Source: Phycomyces blakesleeanus NRRL 1555(-) (taxonomy: Eukaryota; Mucoromycota; Mucoromycetes; Mucorales; Phycomycetaceae). Taken from it: 64,000 bases of DNA. This document shows, piece by piece, positions 30,374 to 41,883 of the stretch (positions are counted from its first letter, which is position 1; every line of letters begins with the position of its first letter). The stretch lies in contig NW_017265137.1 in NCBI RefSeq assembly GCF_001638985.1, positions 97,583 through 161,582 of the forward strand, written 5' to 3'. The position numbers and the translations under genes were made by a program. The notes beneath the pieces are model-generated. The model was not told the DNA's origin, ran no database searches, and was given only the letters and a program-made list of their open reading frames with translations.

Positions 30374-31853
30374 ATGGGTAATCAAACCAGTCGTGCGATT
30401 GAAAAGACCAGAGAACGAAGAATAAAACCAAAGAAGCACATCAGGCGGCATAGTACTGCAACCGTTGGCTGCACTCCACTCTCGATCTCACGCCCAAGTA
30501 GCCCCCACAGCTTTAGGAACCAGGACTGGCTCGACTCCTTGACGGGGTCTTTTTCTTCTTCTTACACAAACAGCACTGATCATGATCCCACAGCAGCAGC
30601 AGCAGCAAATACAATAAATACAATAGCATCAATATCATCAATCATATCTACAGCATCATCATCAAAAGCATCATCATCAACATCAACATCAATATCATTA
30701 TCAAAAACAACAGCGTCAAGATTATTTGGAGCATCTCAATCGAAACCTACATCACCTGTATCTATCCATTGTACGCCGCATGATCCACGCGAATTAGATA
30801 GACTCCAAAGACAGGTAAATGAATGAATGTTTTGGTATTCTAGATACATACAAAACCATTTTGGCCAATAATAATAATATTATAATTATCATTTTAGCAT
30901 TATCTATTGAAATTAGCACGAAAGACAAACTGCTGGGCACCATGTCCTCCACAATGTGCTACTGTTCTGGACATCGGCACTGGTAACGGAATATGGGCAT
31001 TTGAAATGGCCGCCGAGTACCGTGATGCCAAGGTCATTGGACTCGATTTACTTCCACCAACCACCCAGCTTGGTTGCCCCAAAAATCTGTATTATATTCA
31101 AAGCGACATACACCAGCTTCCGTGGCCCATTGAATCGAATTCCGTTGACCGGTAAGTTAAATTTTACAACGAATGATAAAACAAAAGAAAAAAAAAATGT
31201 ATACCTCTTTACCAATAGTTATTGAAATTAAAAATGAAATTAAATATATTTCTGTTGTTAGGATTCATCAGAGAGACATGGGCCAGATGATCCAGGGCAA
31301 GCAGTGGGCTGGGGTGCTACAGGAAATGTTTCGGGTGCTTAAGCCAAGCGGGACAATCGAATTGGTTGAATCTGATCTGTGGTATCACAACCCAGGACCA
31401 ATGCAACAGACATTTCATGGATATCTAGAATCATACTACTCTACACTTGGTCTAGATGTCAATTACATCCAGACTCTCGAGAAGTGGATTGTCCAGGCTG
31501 GTTTTGGGCCTCCCGAGGTTCGTACTCTCGATCTTCCGATTGGTGAATGGTCCAAAGACGGAGGTAAAGATATATATATATATGTATATTTATAGATCTT
31601 TCAAGATATTATTGATATTATATTTACATATATCTTGTTGTGTGTAGAACTCAAACAATTTGGATTTATACATCGAGAAACACAAAAGGCTTGGTTAAAG
31701 AACAAAAAGAGCTTTCATGTGACACGCTGGAACATTACGTCTGAGGAGTATGACTGTGCGGTAAAAGAAGTGCTTGATGAGTGGGATGCCTATCAGAGCT
31801 TTTCTCGATACTATTGCTGGGTTGCAACCAAGCCAACCCGGATGAATATTTAA
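30374..31853 (+). CDS. Class I SAM-dependent methyltransferase with a myristoylation-type N-terminus
   Basis: Four exons, 30374-30814, 30898-31151, 31262-31563 and 31648-31853, give 400 aa. Residues 1-147 are basic then Ser/Thr/Ala-rich, with Ala and Ser runs, and look disordered. The Rossmann domain starts near 148: motif I VLDIGTGNGIW (170-180), an acidic residue in VIGLDLLPP, then SDIHQLPWP and RVLKPSGTIELVESD. This layout matches fungal Methyltransf_23-like enzymes. The substrate cannot be told from the sequence. The start MGNQTSRA fits the N-myristoylation consensus (Gly2, small residue at 6), suggesting membrane targeting; this is inference. The start ATG at 30374 follows a CTTT-rich leader and is the first in-frame Met that keeps this motif. 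Confidence 0.85.
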
Positions 31854-32263
31854 ACTATATATATATATACACATAAAAATAAAATTGGATAAATAATTAT
31901 GGTTGTAATATATACACTACACTACAATACACAATACACTGATAGATGAACATATGAATAGATATAGATATATAAATATATATATATATACAACTCAAAG
32001 AGGTATTAATTTTACAAGATATATTGGTACATGGTACAAAAGAAGTATATATTTATACATTAGATAAATAACGGTAGTAAAAAGTGGGTAATTGGTAAAA
32101 ATGATAAATGAGTAACACTGCTAATAAGTAATGTAGGTAAAATTAGGGTAAGTCGTTATTTATTGAAACACTTTTTTTTTTTTAATTGCTTTCATCCTTT
32201 CATCCTTTCATCCTTTCAGTCAGTCAGTCAGTCAGTCAGTCAGTCAGTCAGTCAGCTATTATC

Positions 32264-32298
<35 letters not shown>

Positions 32299-32303
32299 GA
32301 TTA

Positions 32304-32339
<36 letters not shown>

Positions 32340-32410
32340 TGTTTTTTTTAAAGAATTTTATTATATGTATATGTGAGTGTGAGTGTGAGAGAGAGAGTAT
32401 ATATATATAT
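31854..32410. other. Convergent 3' flanks with a compound microsatellite
   Basis: The methyltransferase and the minus-strand gene at 32411-33205 converge here. The region is AT-rich with ACTAC repeats near 31910-31940 and four adjoining microsatellites at 32190-32336. No gene is seen. Confidence 0.65.
32190..32336 (+). repeat. Compound microsatellite: TTCATCC, CAGT, TTG, ATTG
   Basis: Four different arrays follow each other: about 3 units of TTCATCC/T, about 9 of CAGT (32218-32255), about 11 of TTG (32265-32298) and about 8 of ATTG (32303-32336). Confidence 0.95.
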
Positions 32411-33205
32411 TTAGTGGTCCCTGAGACTAACAAGTCTGGCAGGGGGTTGGTTAGGGAAATGAGGAGGCCGAATGGGATAAGGATAGCAGGACGGGAATGG
32501 GGTTTGGTTTACGGGAGACCAGCGAGATGGTCTCTGTCGTTTGGAGGGAAGATGATTTACAGAGGCAATTTTTGGAGACGGTGTGGATGACGATGAAATT
32601 GTAGAATTTGATGGTGATAAGGGTAAGATTGATTGAGAATAAGAAGAAGAAGATGAAGAAGAGGAAGAAGAAGAAGGTGATGGTGACATTAATATTTCTT
32701 TCTGTTTGTGCTGGAACTGGTACTGCTGTGGTGGTGGAGTGGGTGGTAATGTAGGCGTTGGTGGGACGGCAGCCTTTTGTTTAAAGAGTTGGAACAACCG
32801 GTGTTTCTCTTCTCTCAAGAGAGCCAGCTTCTGGTGGATCTGGGTTTCGTCGATTTGTTTAGCATCAGAAGAAGAAGAAGTAGAAGTAGAAGAAGTAGGG
32901 GATGGCGAAGGGGAAGGGGAAGGGGAAGGGGAAAGAGAAAGAGAAGGATCTTGGGGCTTTGGGTTTGGCTTTTGGTTTGAGATTTTGGTTTGAGACTTGA
33001 GATTGGACTTGGTGGTTTGTTTTGGTTCGAAATCAATGAGTTCTGTTGGAGGAGACGGCAGACCAGACGGGAGAGCGGTAGGAGTGAGTTGGATTTGCTT
33101 AACGGCTCGTCGTTGTTTTGTGATGGTTCGTCGCTGGATGACTGTTCGGATTTGATCAAAATTTGGTGGGCGTTCAAAGGTAAAGGTCTGGATATCTTTT
33201 GGCAT
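32411..33205 (-). CDS. Low-complexity protein with a GPS2-like helix
   Basis: A single-exon frame of 264 aa starts at the ATG at 33205. The hydrophobic frame upstream of it is AT-rich leader and unlikely to be coding. The N-terminus (MPKDIQTFTFERPPNFDQIR) is followed by a basic region, then long SPSPSP, Ser and Pro/Gln runs. In the middle lies one ordered-looking helix, IHQKLALLREEKHRLFQLFK. It resembles the coiled-coil segment of the corepressor subunit GPS2 (KLLALQEEKHQLFLQL), notably EEKHxLF. That similarity is from memory and covers only about 20 residues. The C-terminus is rich in Pro, Arg and aromatic residues. Coding is supported by the raised GC content, the codon-sized repeats and a clean stop. 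Function is unknown. Confidence 0.62.
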   Translation of the reverse strand: MPKDIQTFTFERPPNFDQIRTVIQRRTITKQRRAVKQIQLTPTALPSGLPSPPTELIDFEPKQTTKSNLKSQTKISNQKPNPKPQDPSLSLSPSPSPSPSPSPTSSTSTSSSSDAKQIDETQIHQKLALLREEKHRLFQLFKQKAAVPPTPTLPPTPPPQQYQFQHKQKEILMSPSPSSSSSSSSSSSYSQSILPLSPSNSTISSSSTPSPKIASVNHLPSKRQRPSRWSPVNQTPFPSCYPYPIRPPHFPNQPPARLVSLRDH

Positions 33206-35393
33206 CTTGATTCTTTTTAACAAAAAATAAAATAACAGAATAAAATAAAATAAAATAAAAGTCAAGAGAAAGAAAGAAAAGGAAAGAAAGGGAAAGAAAA
33301 AGAGAAAAAGTAAATAATAGAAAAAAAAAATTATTGTTATTATATACATAGTATAAAAATTTATATATATGTATTACTTTCAATTCGCCAAGTTTTATAT
33401 GTTTTGTATTATAATTATAATTATAATTATAATTATTATTATTTTTTGACTCCAATCGACTACAACACAAATTATTTACCTTTTTCATATTCTCTCTCTC
33501 TCTCTCTCTCTATATATATTTTGTGCCTAAGGATTGGTCTATTTAGCTCTAAATTGTTTAATAGATTTCGATTGAATTCATTTTGCTCACTATTCTTTTT
33601 TATCGATTGAATAATTGATATTTACATGTAACCATTTGACCGCGTGTGATTCTTCCAAATCTAGTCTTTTTACCACTTCATATTGCCTTTCCTTCCTCTC
33701 TTTATCTTTATCTTTATCCCAAACTAACCAACCCACCAACTACCTAAATGAAATACCTAACTGACTGAATAAATAAGACTCTCTCTCTCTTTTTACTTGT
33801 CATCCCCAGTCCCCCAAAAAAAGGTAAATTTTTTTTTTTCGTTACCATATTCATTATGTGTAATGGAATAGAGCAAGTCAGATATTCCACCAATCACATT
33901 ACCAAGCCAAGGTCCAATGTAGATGTTGTTGCCTTTAATAATATGTATATATATATATATATATATATTTGTTTGTTTGTTTGTTTATACACTACAGTAC
34001 ACTACAGTTACAGTTGGTCCTTTTTGTAGTCACAAGATTTATAGAAGCCTGGACTTGGCGATCAAGTAAATGCCTTTATCTACCTATCTCTCTTATAAGG
34101 CATATTTTGGTGTATAAGCACATTCATACATAAACATACATAAGACATACATAAAATATAATTTATACATCTCTTCATCTTGCTCATCAAGATTTTTTTT
34201 TATAAAGTAAAATGAAGATGGTGAATGTTAACGAGGATTATAGGAAAATTATTTTTCTTCCAAAAATATATATAATATAATATAATATAGTAATCGAAAA
34301 GCGACGAATAAATGAAATAAAATGAAATGAAATGAAATGAAATGAAATGAATGGATAGAAAAAACACAATATATATATATATATATATACCATGTGTATC
34401 TCATATTCATGTGTTGTACCGTACTCTACTATGTGTAAATTGGGATTTTTTATAATACCTATATACAGTGTCTTCCTGAAACAGAACTTTCCAGCCAATC
34501 AATCAAAACCATTATAGCACTTTCTTTTTTTAAAAAAAAAGTCGGGTTTCTAGAAAAGTAAACCGTTAGGGACAGTCTGAAGAGAGAGAGAAAAGAAAAA
34601 GGGGGAAACAAGTAGTGCCCATCTCTCCAAGTTAATATACATACATGGCTTATAGATTATTTTCTTGCAAGTAAACGAAATATTATATGGAATATCCTGT
34701 CATTGGTATTGCCAACAGGTACATCTGGTGGTAATTTGAGTAATGGTAACCAAAAAAAAAAAAAAGAAAAGTCGAATGTGTAGATTAGGATTGCTACAGA
34801 ACAGAAAAGAAATACTATAATGTCTGTATAATTGTAACATACAGACTCATTATTCAAGCATATAGATCCAATCAAGCTAGACCTATTCACTAATATATAT
34901 TTCTTTGTCTTTGCCAAGAAACAGGGTTCAGATTACACACTAATCTAACAAACTACAACATTGACCTTCCAGATGGTGTATTGGCACATATTATACATGC
35001 ATTCTATTATGCTTTAAAACGAAACATTAGAGGGAAACCACACTCTCTTGAATACAGTTCTTGGTGAATTATAAATTTCTTATGGTATGTACCTGTCTTA
35101 TACGTATAAGTTCTGTACGACTTTCTCCTTTTGAATTCTTCGGTCAAATTCTCCGTGAGTGAAAGTATTTAAAAAAAAAATTAAAAAAATTAAAAATTAA
35201 AATCGTCATCAAATATTGTGACTGCATTCTAGTGCTCTGTCTCTTACATCTCTTACATACAAAATCTATAGTTAAAAAAAAATTACCATCCATGTATATC
35301 TATAATTATTATTAATAAAAATAATAATAATTACCCTTTCACTTTCCCTCCTTCTCTCTCTCTCTCTATTAAATTAAATTAAATTAAAAAATA
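33206..35393. other. Intergenic region upstream of ISD11
   Basis: AT-rich, with TAAAA, TTATAA, GAAAT and TA arrays and a T7/A9 palindrome at 34525-34540. Neighbouring genes point away from it, so it holds both promoters. No gene is seen. Confidence 0.6.
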
Positions 35394-35663
35394 ATGTCTT
35401 CAAGTGCACACGTCTTATCGCTTTATCGCAACTTTATTCGGTTCGGTAACAGATTCCAGTCTTACAACTTTAAAGACTACACCATTCGCAGAGCCCGTGA
35501 TGCCTTTCACGAAAACAAGCTAGAGACAGACCCCTCCAAGATTACTCAGTTTATTCGCAAGGCCGAACACGATCTCGAGGTAGTCAAGCGACAGGCTGCC
35601 ATCAGCACTCTCTATGCCACCGGTGACAGACTGGTGATTGAGAAAGCCCCAAGACGTCATTAA
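35394..35663 (+). CDS. ISD11: ISD11/LYRM4, LYR-motif Fe-S biogenesis factor
   Basis: Intronless, 89 aa. ISD11 stabilises the cysteine desulfurase Nfs1 in the mitochondrial matrix and is needed for Fe-S cluster assembly. The LYR motif lies in LSLYRNFIRF near the N-terminus. It is followed by NFKDYTIRRARDAFHENK and a second helix with ITQFIRKAEHDLEVVKRQ, both diagnostic of ISD11 among LYR proteins. Length agrees with human LYRM4 (91 aa) and yeast Isd11 (94 aa). A CT-rich and AAATT-rich leader precedes the ATG. It converges with YAE1, another Fe-S pathway gene, about 430 bp away. Confidence 0.92.
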   Translation: MSSSAHVLSLYRNFIRFGNRFQSYNFKDYTIRRARDAFHENKLETDPSKITQFIRKAEHDLEVVKRQAAISTLYATGDRLVIEKAPRRH

Positions 35664-36090
35664 AACAACAAGAAGAAAGAAAGAAAAACTCCCAACCTCT
35701 CCGTTCCCTCTCAACCCCAAATATCAGTTCTTTTAATTGTTTTCTCACAAATGTCAAAAGCGAAAAGAGAAGATGAAATTAAACCTGTTGAAAGATACCG
35801 ACTTTTAACAAAACAAAACAAAAAAAGAAGTGACATAAAGAAGACGATGGATTTCTACTGTTGTACATATATATATATATATGTGTGTGTGTGTTGGATG
35901 GCGCAGTCAGTGATAGATATTGAAATGATAATAAAAATGAATGTGAATCAAGTATCAAGTATAAATGTTAAATACAGTTACAAAGACAAAGACAAATTGT
36001 ACATGTAATTTAATGCGAGTAGTGTGTATTTAATATAATGTAATGCAGGGTAAGGGCTTGGTGAACAGTATAGATGTATACAACTATCAT
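35664..36090. other. Convergent 3' region between ISD11 and YAE1
   Basis: A 427-bp shared 3' flank with a TA/TG run near 35868-35893. No gene is seen. Short open frames continue past ISD11 but show no conservation signal I can recognise. Confidence 0.6.
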
Positions 36091-36693
36091 TTAGTGATCT
36101 TGCAAGGCAATTAAAGTAGAAGAAACCTTGTCCTGTAAGCTCTTTACAAAATCCTGGGGAGAGACGTATTCGGCAGACTTTGAGTTGTCTTGAAAATACT
36201 CTTTGGTGTAGATATGATGAACATCCACCTTATTGACCTCATCTAAAAGAAGTTCCAACACTCTGACAGCCTCTGGATTATTTACCATCTGTTGATAAAA
36301 CAAGATCCAAGTACTACAATAAAAATAAATAAATAAATAAATAAATATTTTGTAGCATTAAACTTCTTTTTCTTTTTTACCTTAATTCTCCACGTAAATA
36401 TCCCATCGATCTTCCTATACCAAGACCATCTTCATAACCACGATCAAATCCCTTTTGCATAACAACCTCTTTTCCTTCTATAATACCATCCTTGTATCCT
36501 TCCTATCATTATCATCATAAGTATTATTATTATTATTAAAAATAAATAATGGAATAAATAAAGCTCTATTTGACATTCTTACATTTCCATGATTTTGGTG
36601 CATGCGATTCCATTCCTTTTCTGCAATTGTACGTTCATATCGAACATCGTCTTCATCACTCGATCCCCAGATTGAATCATTATCTTCAGACAT
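36091..36693 (-). CDS. YAE1: Yae1-family protein, cytosolic Fe-S targeting adaptor
   Basis: Three minus-strand exons, 36693-36583, 36502-36381 and 36313-36091, give 151 aa (yeast Yae1 is 141). Yae1, with Lto1, recruits the ABC protein Rli1/ABCE1 to the cytosolic iron-sulfur assembly targeting complex. The N-terminus is acidic (EDNDSIWGSSDEDD). The whole second exon is the glycine-repeat signature of the family: GYKDGIIEGKE, then GFDRGYEDGLGIGRSMGYLRG, with Gly spaced every four residues. The C-terminal third is helical (MVNNPEAVRVLELLLDEV). Phases close exactly over GT-AG introns. The conserved exon lies in a patch with few long open frames and is easily missed. Confidence 0.9.
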
Positions 36694-38689
36694 TGTTTGG
36701 ATTACTAATCAAAACAATAATAATAAAACCAAGAAACAAATATATATATATATAATAAATTTATAGAAAGAAAAATATTTATATATAAATAAATTATATA
36801 ATGGCTCTATTTAAGCATACAATCTGTCAATTGTTATATAAATATATTTAGACATTTTAATTTTATAAAAGAAAAATATATTGTATCTCCGACAATACAT
36901 TTCTAATGCAAGAAAATCATAATATAGATACATCTTTAATACCAAGACTGTTAATTTAGTTGTCATGGTCAAGACCTTGGACTTTAAAGACAAAGCAAAA
37001 TATATATATTCTAACATTCTCAAATCTGTTTACATTTTATACCAGGAAATTCTAGGCCTCATTCATTGTAATCAGTCCAATTGACGTGGTATTTTGAACC
37101 ATTTGAATTTAGATTTGTTTGTGTGTTGTAGTAGATGAACCAAAGCACGTATGACTGGTATTTATATACCCTTTTTTCTTCCCAATCTTGCTTGATTTTA
37201 TTTGAAATATATGATCTTATCCCAATATGTCTATCGTTACTATTGTTTATTGTTATACTATACTATTATTATTATTATTTTGATTTTTGACAATCATTAA
37301 ACTCTATTCACATTAATTGAGATCCTAATTATTACCTTGCTTTCCACTTTTACCTAAAAACTTTCAAGTAGGTTACTATCAGAATAATATAAAATGATAA
37401 TATGAGTTTTTTTTTGTATTGTTGGCCAATGATAAAAGAATAAAATCCAAAAATGGGGTTTTTTTTGTTGAAGATATCTTAAAACGCAATTATTCGTCAT
37501 CTTACTAAACTACCCGATAATAAAAAAAAAGACACGAAATGCAGTGTGGCTGTCATTTATTTAATACAACTTGAAGAGAAAAAATAAATAAATTCACTAT
37601 ATAGATTTTTGCTTTTATTATAAATACTGTCCTGAATAAAGATAAAAGAAATCAAACAAAGCAAGTGAATTGTGTTTGTGTGTATATACGCATGTTCTTC
37701 ATAGGCATTGAACTATTTGTCCATGTGTAGATTGGAAAACAAAAATTGGGTTTCTTTCTGGTGTTTATTGATAGAGTAAGGCAAATGTAAAATTATTGTC
37801 TATCTGGATAGTGATAAGTTGATTTCTCTCTCTCTTAACCCCGAACCTCTTGTGAAATTATCATCATTTATGGTTTCTATATTGATGGGGGAAAACACAG
37901 ACAATAGTGATGAATTAAAAAAAAAAGAAGAAGAAGAAGAATAAAGCGGGTAAAATACAACCAGACGTCATTCCTGTGTTCCACTTCTTGGCTTGTGTTC
38001 AAAATGATCAAAGGAAAGAAAGAAAGGAAGAAGAAGCAGATAAATTCCCCTTCAAAGGTAGACTAATCGTGTTATGAAACATCTGGCTAAAAGAATAAGA
38101 AGAAAGAAAGAAAAGATAGCAAGACGTGTAACATATCTATATAGTCAAAGGCAGCAGACCCTTTTTATATATATATCTTTTTTATCAATAGAGCGCCGAT
38201 TGTTTCCTCGTGTTTCCTTTCTGTTCAACCAAAGAATGGGAAACGAAGAACGCGGGATTTGTTGCTGTATAAATAAATATACATATATTTCCCATTTTCT
38301 TTTTTCTTTGTATTCTTTAGTATCCTTGGATACAGTATATAAAAAATAATAATTAATATCGAAAGATTTTCTCACAAAAGGTGGCAAGGCTGTGAAGATA
38401 CATATAATAGGAGAAATTGTTTGATATGTATGAGTACCAAGATAAACCTTGTTCTAATGATATATTGTATATTATCTGCACATTTTATTTCCCAAAAAAA
38501 AGCCACGAACGATTATGTGATTTTTGATTAAATAAAATCAAAATCGAAAATTATATCCATATCCATATTCATATATATAATATTGGCTTGAAAGCGATAT
38601 TTTATTATTTTTATACCATTCAAAATACAAAAAGAAAGAAAGAAATATAATCAAGGAATTTTACACGATCTAGTTATTAGTAGTAGTAT

Positions 38690-38731
<42 letters not shown>

Positions 38732-38732
38732 T

Positions 38733-38769
<37 letters not shown>

Positions 38770-38911
38770 GTTGTATTAGTTGTTGTAATATTAGTTGAAT
38801 TAGAATCAAGAGTAGTATTAAGTATTAAAGAGAAATTATAAAAGGAAATTAGAATGTAAAGAAAAACAAAGAAAGAAAAATAAAAGAATCTGTTGTGGGT
38901 CGATACAACTC
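36694..38911. other. Intergenic region upstream of YAE1
   Basis: Very AT-rich with no supported gene. A TAG/TAA-rich triplet array lies at 38680-38770. A plus-strand Lys/Arg-rich frame near 38074-38200 is compositional only. Confidence 0.6.
38680..38770 (+). repeat. TAG/TTA triplet array
   Basis: Imperfect TAG units pass into about ten ATT units, in the 3' flank of the minus-strand gene that ends at 38912. Confidence 0.9.
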
Positions 38912-39373
38912 TTAGTTGTACTGGAGAGGGAATGGAGTGGCCAGGGTATTGGTCAATTCTCGACGGCTTTCTGTCCAGGTCTCGTCAATGATTTGATCGG
39001 TTTCTTCAAAGGCAGTTCCAAGTAAGTGACGAACTTGGAATCCGAGTGACATATCTTTAAGCTCCCAGGCAGGAGTCAAGGTCAATGGTTCAACAGGTGC
39101 ACTGAATTCAGCCGGAACCGATTCCATAGCCAGGCATGGTGTCAAGGGAGGCGAGCTTCGGTAGGAAGCCGAAGATGAAAATGAAGCTGTGGAGGAAGTA
39201 GAGTAGGTGGATTCAAAAGCAGGACATTCAAGAGCTGCTGTTGCTTGACTGACGGGTCTGTCTGTACTTTTTCGCTTGAGGAAGAGTGAGAGCCGGTTTT
39301 TAACTTTTGTAGCAGGTGATTCGGGTTGAAGCCAAGAATTCTTTTCGGCGTGGTTTTTAGGAGTAAAGAGCAT
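38912..39373 (-). CDS. Uncharacterised Ser-rich protein
   Basis: Single exon. The Met at 39373 gives 153 aa (MLFTPKNHAEKNSWLQPE). An earlier in-frame Met at 39436 would add 21 hydrophobic residues resembling a signal peptide, but that stretch has leader-like AT composition, so I prefer the shorter form. Visible features: a basic patch KNRLSLFLKRKSTDRP, a Ser/Thr-rich middle (STSSTASFSSSAS), and a more ordered C-terminal part (AWELKDMSLGFQVRHLLGTAFEETDQIIDETW). Coding is supported by raised GC content compared with both flanks and by a clean stop. I do not recognise the family. The RLSLFLKRKS segment could be a kinase target; this is speculation. Confidence 0.6.
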   Translation of the reverse strand: MLFTPKNHAEKNSWLQPESPATKVKNRLSLFLKRKSTDRPVSQATAALECPAFESTYSTSSTASFSSSASYRSSPPLTPCLAMESVPAEFSAPVEPLTLTPAWELKDMSLGFQVRHLLGTAFEETDQIIDETWTESRRELTNTLATPFPLQYN

Positions 39374-40152
39374 TATTGACAGGAATAAAAGATAAATAAA
39401 TATACAAGTGAAAGAAAGAGATGCAGCCAATTTCAAGGCTTGTGAGATTATTATTATATTAGTATTTTATTTTATTTTTATATATAAATAAATAAATAAA
39501 ATGTGTGAGTAATTTTTATAGTTTTTTTATTTTTTTTATTTTTTTGGTGGGTGAACGGCTGGAGAGATATTCCGAGGCTTGAATACATGTGTGCTTGTGT
39601 ATGCATGTATGTGTATATAGCTTATCTAATCCACTTCATAATGATAAAGATATACAAACTATAGGTACAAAATATTTATATTTTATATTTTATTGATCAT
39701 TATTTCTTGGCTTCTTTAACTTCTTTAACTTCTTTGACTTCTTTGGTTTTTTTTTTCTTCAATCTATCACAAGATCTCAATGGTTGGTATAAGGATTGTG
39801 TAGCTATTTCGTATTTTTCTGTTTCTTTTTTTATTTTTTATTTTTTATGCCGGACCTATAATTGAACCTACTCCGAGGAACGAATGAAAAGTCATCTCAA
39901 ACCTCTTGCACCAAATCTATTTACTAAGCCGATAAATCCTCCCCTCTTACTCCTCCTACTAGCATCTCTCCCTATTTCATTTGGCCTATCCAAAGTGTCC
40001 TCAATCGATTCAAATTTAACATCATATTATAGTAAAATTTAGATATATTTTGTATATTTCATTGTGTAGATATAAGTTTGATGATGATTGAGAGAATATG
40101 CGTATGAAGGGGATTTTTCTTTTTTTTTTTTAAATAATAATAATAATAATAA

Positions 40153-40187
<35 letters not shown>

Positions 40188-40254
40188 ACAGAAAGATAAA
40201 GATAATAAAAAGACGCAAAGATTCTTTTGGTCTTCTTTTACTTTTTAATATTCA
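39374..40254. other. Spacer between the Ser-rich gene and BUD6
   Basis: AT-rich, with ACTTCTTTG-type repeats near 39715-39750, a TAA run and an AGT array near 40130-40190. No gene is supported. A GC-richer piece at 39850-39990 has no clear frame. Confidence 0.6.
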
Positions 40255-41852
40255 TCATTGATCTGGTTCTTGGTCTTGTCCTTCTTGTTCTTCCTGTACT
40301 CCTCCTGACCTTTCACTTTCACCTTCATCATTGTCATTGTCATTGTCATTAATAACCGGCGCCGCCTTTTTGGTGTACATTGCCTTCAAGAGATCCTTGT
40401 CTTTCTGCTGTCTTATCCGTTCAATTTCTTGAGCTCCTCCGGTCTTCTTGAGCTTCTTGGCCTCAACAAAACTGCCAAGCTCTTTCTCAAAATCATCCAC
40501 CTTATTCAAAATCTCGCGTTGTCGCATCTTCTCTGCCTGCTCAAGTGCCTTGAGACGGCGCTCATGATCAACATCAATCGTAGTCACTTGCTTGAACACA
40601 CTCGCCATGCCCTCAAACCCTTCTTCGGCAGGCGCGACTCTAAACTCACGCAGGACCGGCCGAGCCTTGGCACGATACACACAGATCTTCTCTAGCTGCT
40701 CAAACACTTCCAAAAGTGCCGCCAGATCATCCTTCATGTCAAGCAAGAGTCCCTCCTGTTCTTTGACCGACTGCTGCTCTTTCACGATCGTCTGGAGTTC
40801 TTGCTCCCACGTCTTCTTCCAGGTCGGCTTGACCCGGGCAATGTATGCTCCAAATTGATCGATTTCCTGAGCAAGAGCCTTGGTCTCATTAGAACAATGT
40901 GTCATCTGTGCCTCGGATGGGCTGGATTTGCGCAGCGTGACATCCAATTTGAGCTGATCAATCGTGTCCTGCAGATCCTCAAGCCGGGTCGTAATCTTGT
41001 CTGAGCTCGTCAGAAGCTGTTCCTTGCCTTCTTCGATAAACAGGCGTGCATTCGAATTTGCGACTGCTGCAGCCGACACATTGGCTGTCGTGGGCTCCTT
41101 GGCCTGTTCACGCAGACTCACTGCCTTGGCCTTCAGGCCACCAAGCACATCCGCCGTGGTTTCCTTCATCTCGCCCTGCAGTTGGCGCAACACTGCCAGA
41201 TCGCGGCGCAGGGATTCTACCTCAGCCAAGTGTTGTTCCACAGCTTCGCGGGACATACCAGATGGAGGCATTGCAGTGGTCCCGGCACCATTAAGGACAC
41301 CATTGACACCTTCACTTCCTTCCAAAACACTCGTGGGCCGATGCTCGATTATCATCTTTTGGACAAGGTCGCGTAGCACAGTGCCCTGGTGCTTTGGCGT
41401 ATCTTCTACTTGTTTCTTGACCCGATCCAATTGATCAACAACATGTTTCTGGTTGTCTTGCATGGCTTTTGTGACAATTTCCACAATTTCTTCCTTCCAT
41501 TTCTTGTGCTCTTCATCACGCTCTATTATATTTATTTATATATTTATTTTTTATACAAAAGCAAATTTATTAATAGACCTATAAAGCGTTTCTTGTTCTT
41601 TGAACTTACCATTCAAATTGAGAGAAAGAACTGATTTATCAATCACTTCCGAAAGATCCTCAAGCTCATAAAATACATGAACACCTGGTTCACGGATATA
41701 AATGCTAGGGAAGTCGGATTGGCGAGAAGTGTAGCCAAATTTTTCGATGAACAGCATACGAAGAGCAGGCACGCTGATTTCTCCTGTGTAATGAATCTTT
41801 TTGACATCCTTGCTGATCTGTAGATACAAAGTCAAGCCTATTTTTTTTAAAA

Positions 41853-41883
<31 letters not shown>

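Noticed and set aside
33206..33349. Hydrophobic extension upstream of the GPS2-like protein
   Set aside because: It is Phe/Leu/Tyr translation of an AT-rich leader; composition changes sharply at the Met at 33205.
40964..41434. 156-residue plus-strand open frame
   Set aside because: Antisense shadow of the BUD6 coiled coil.
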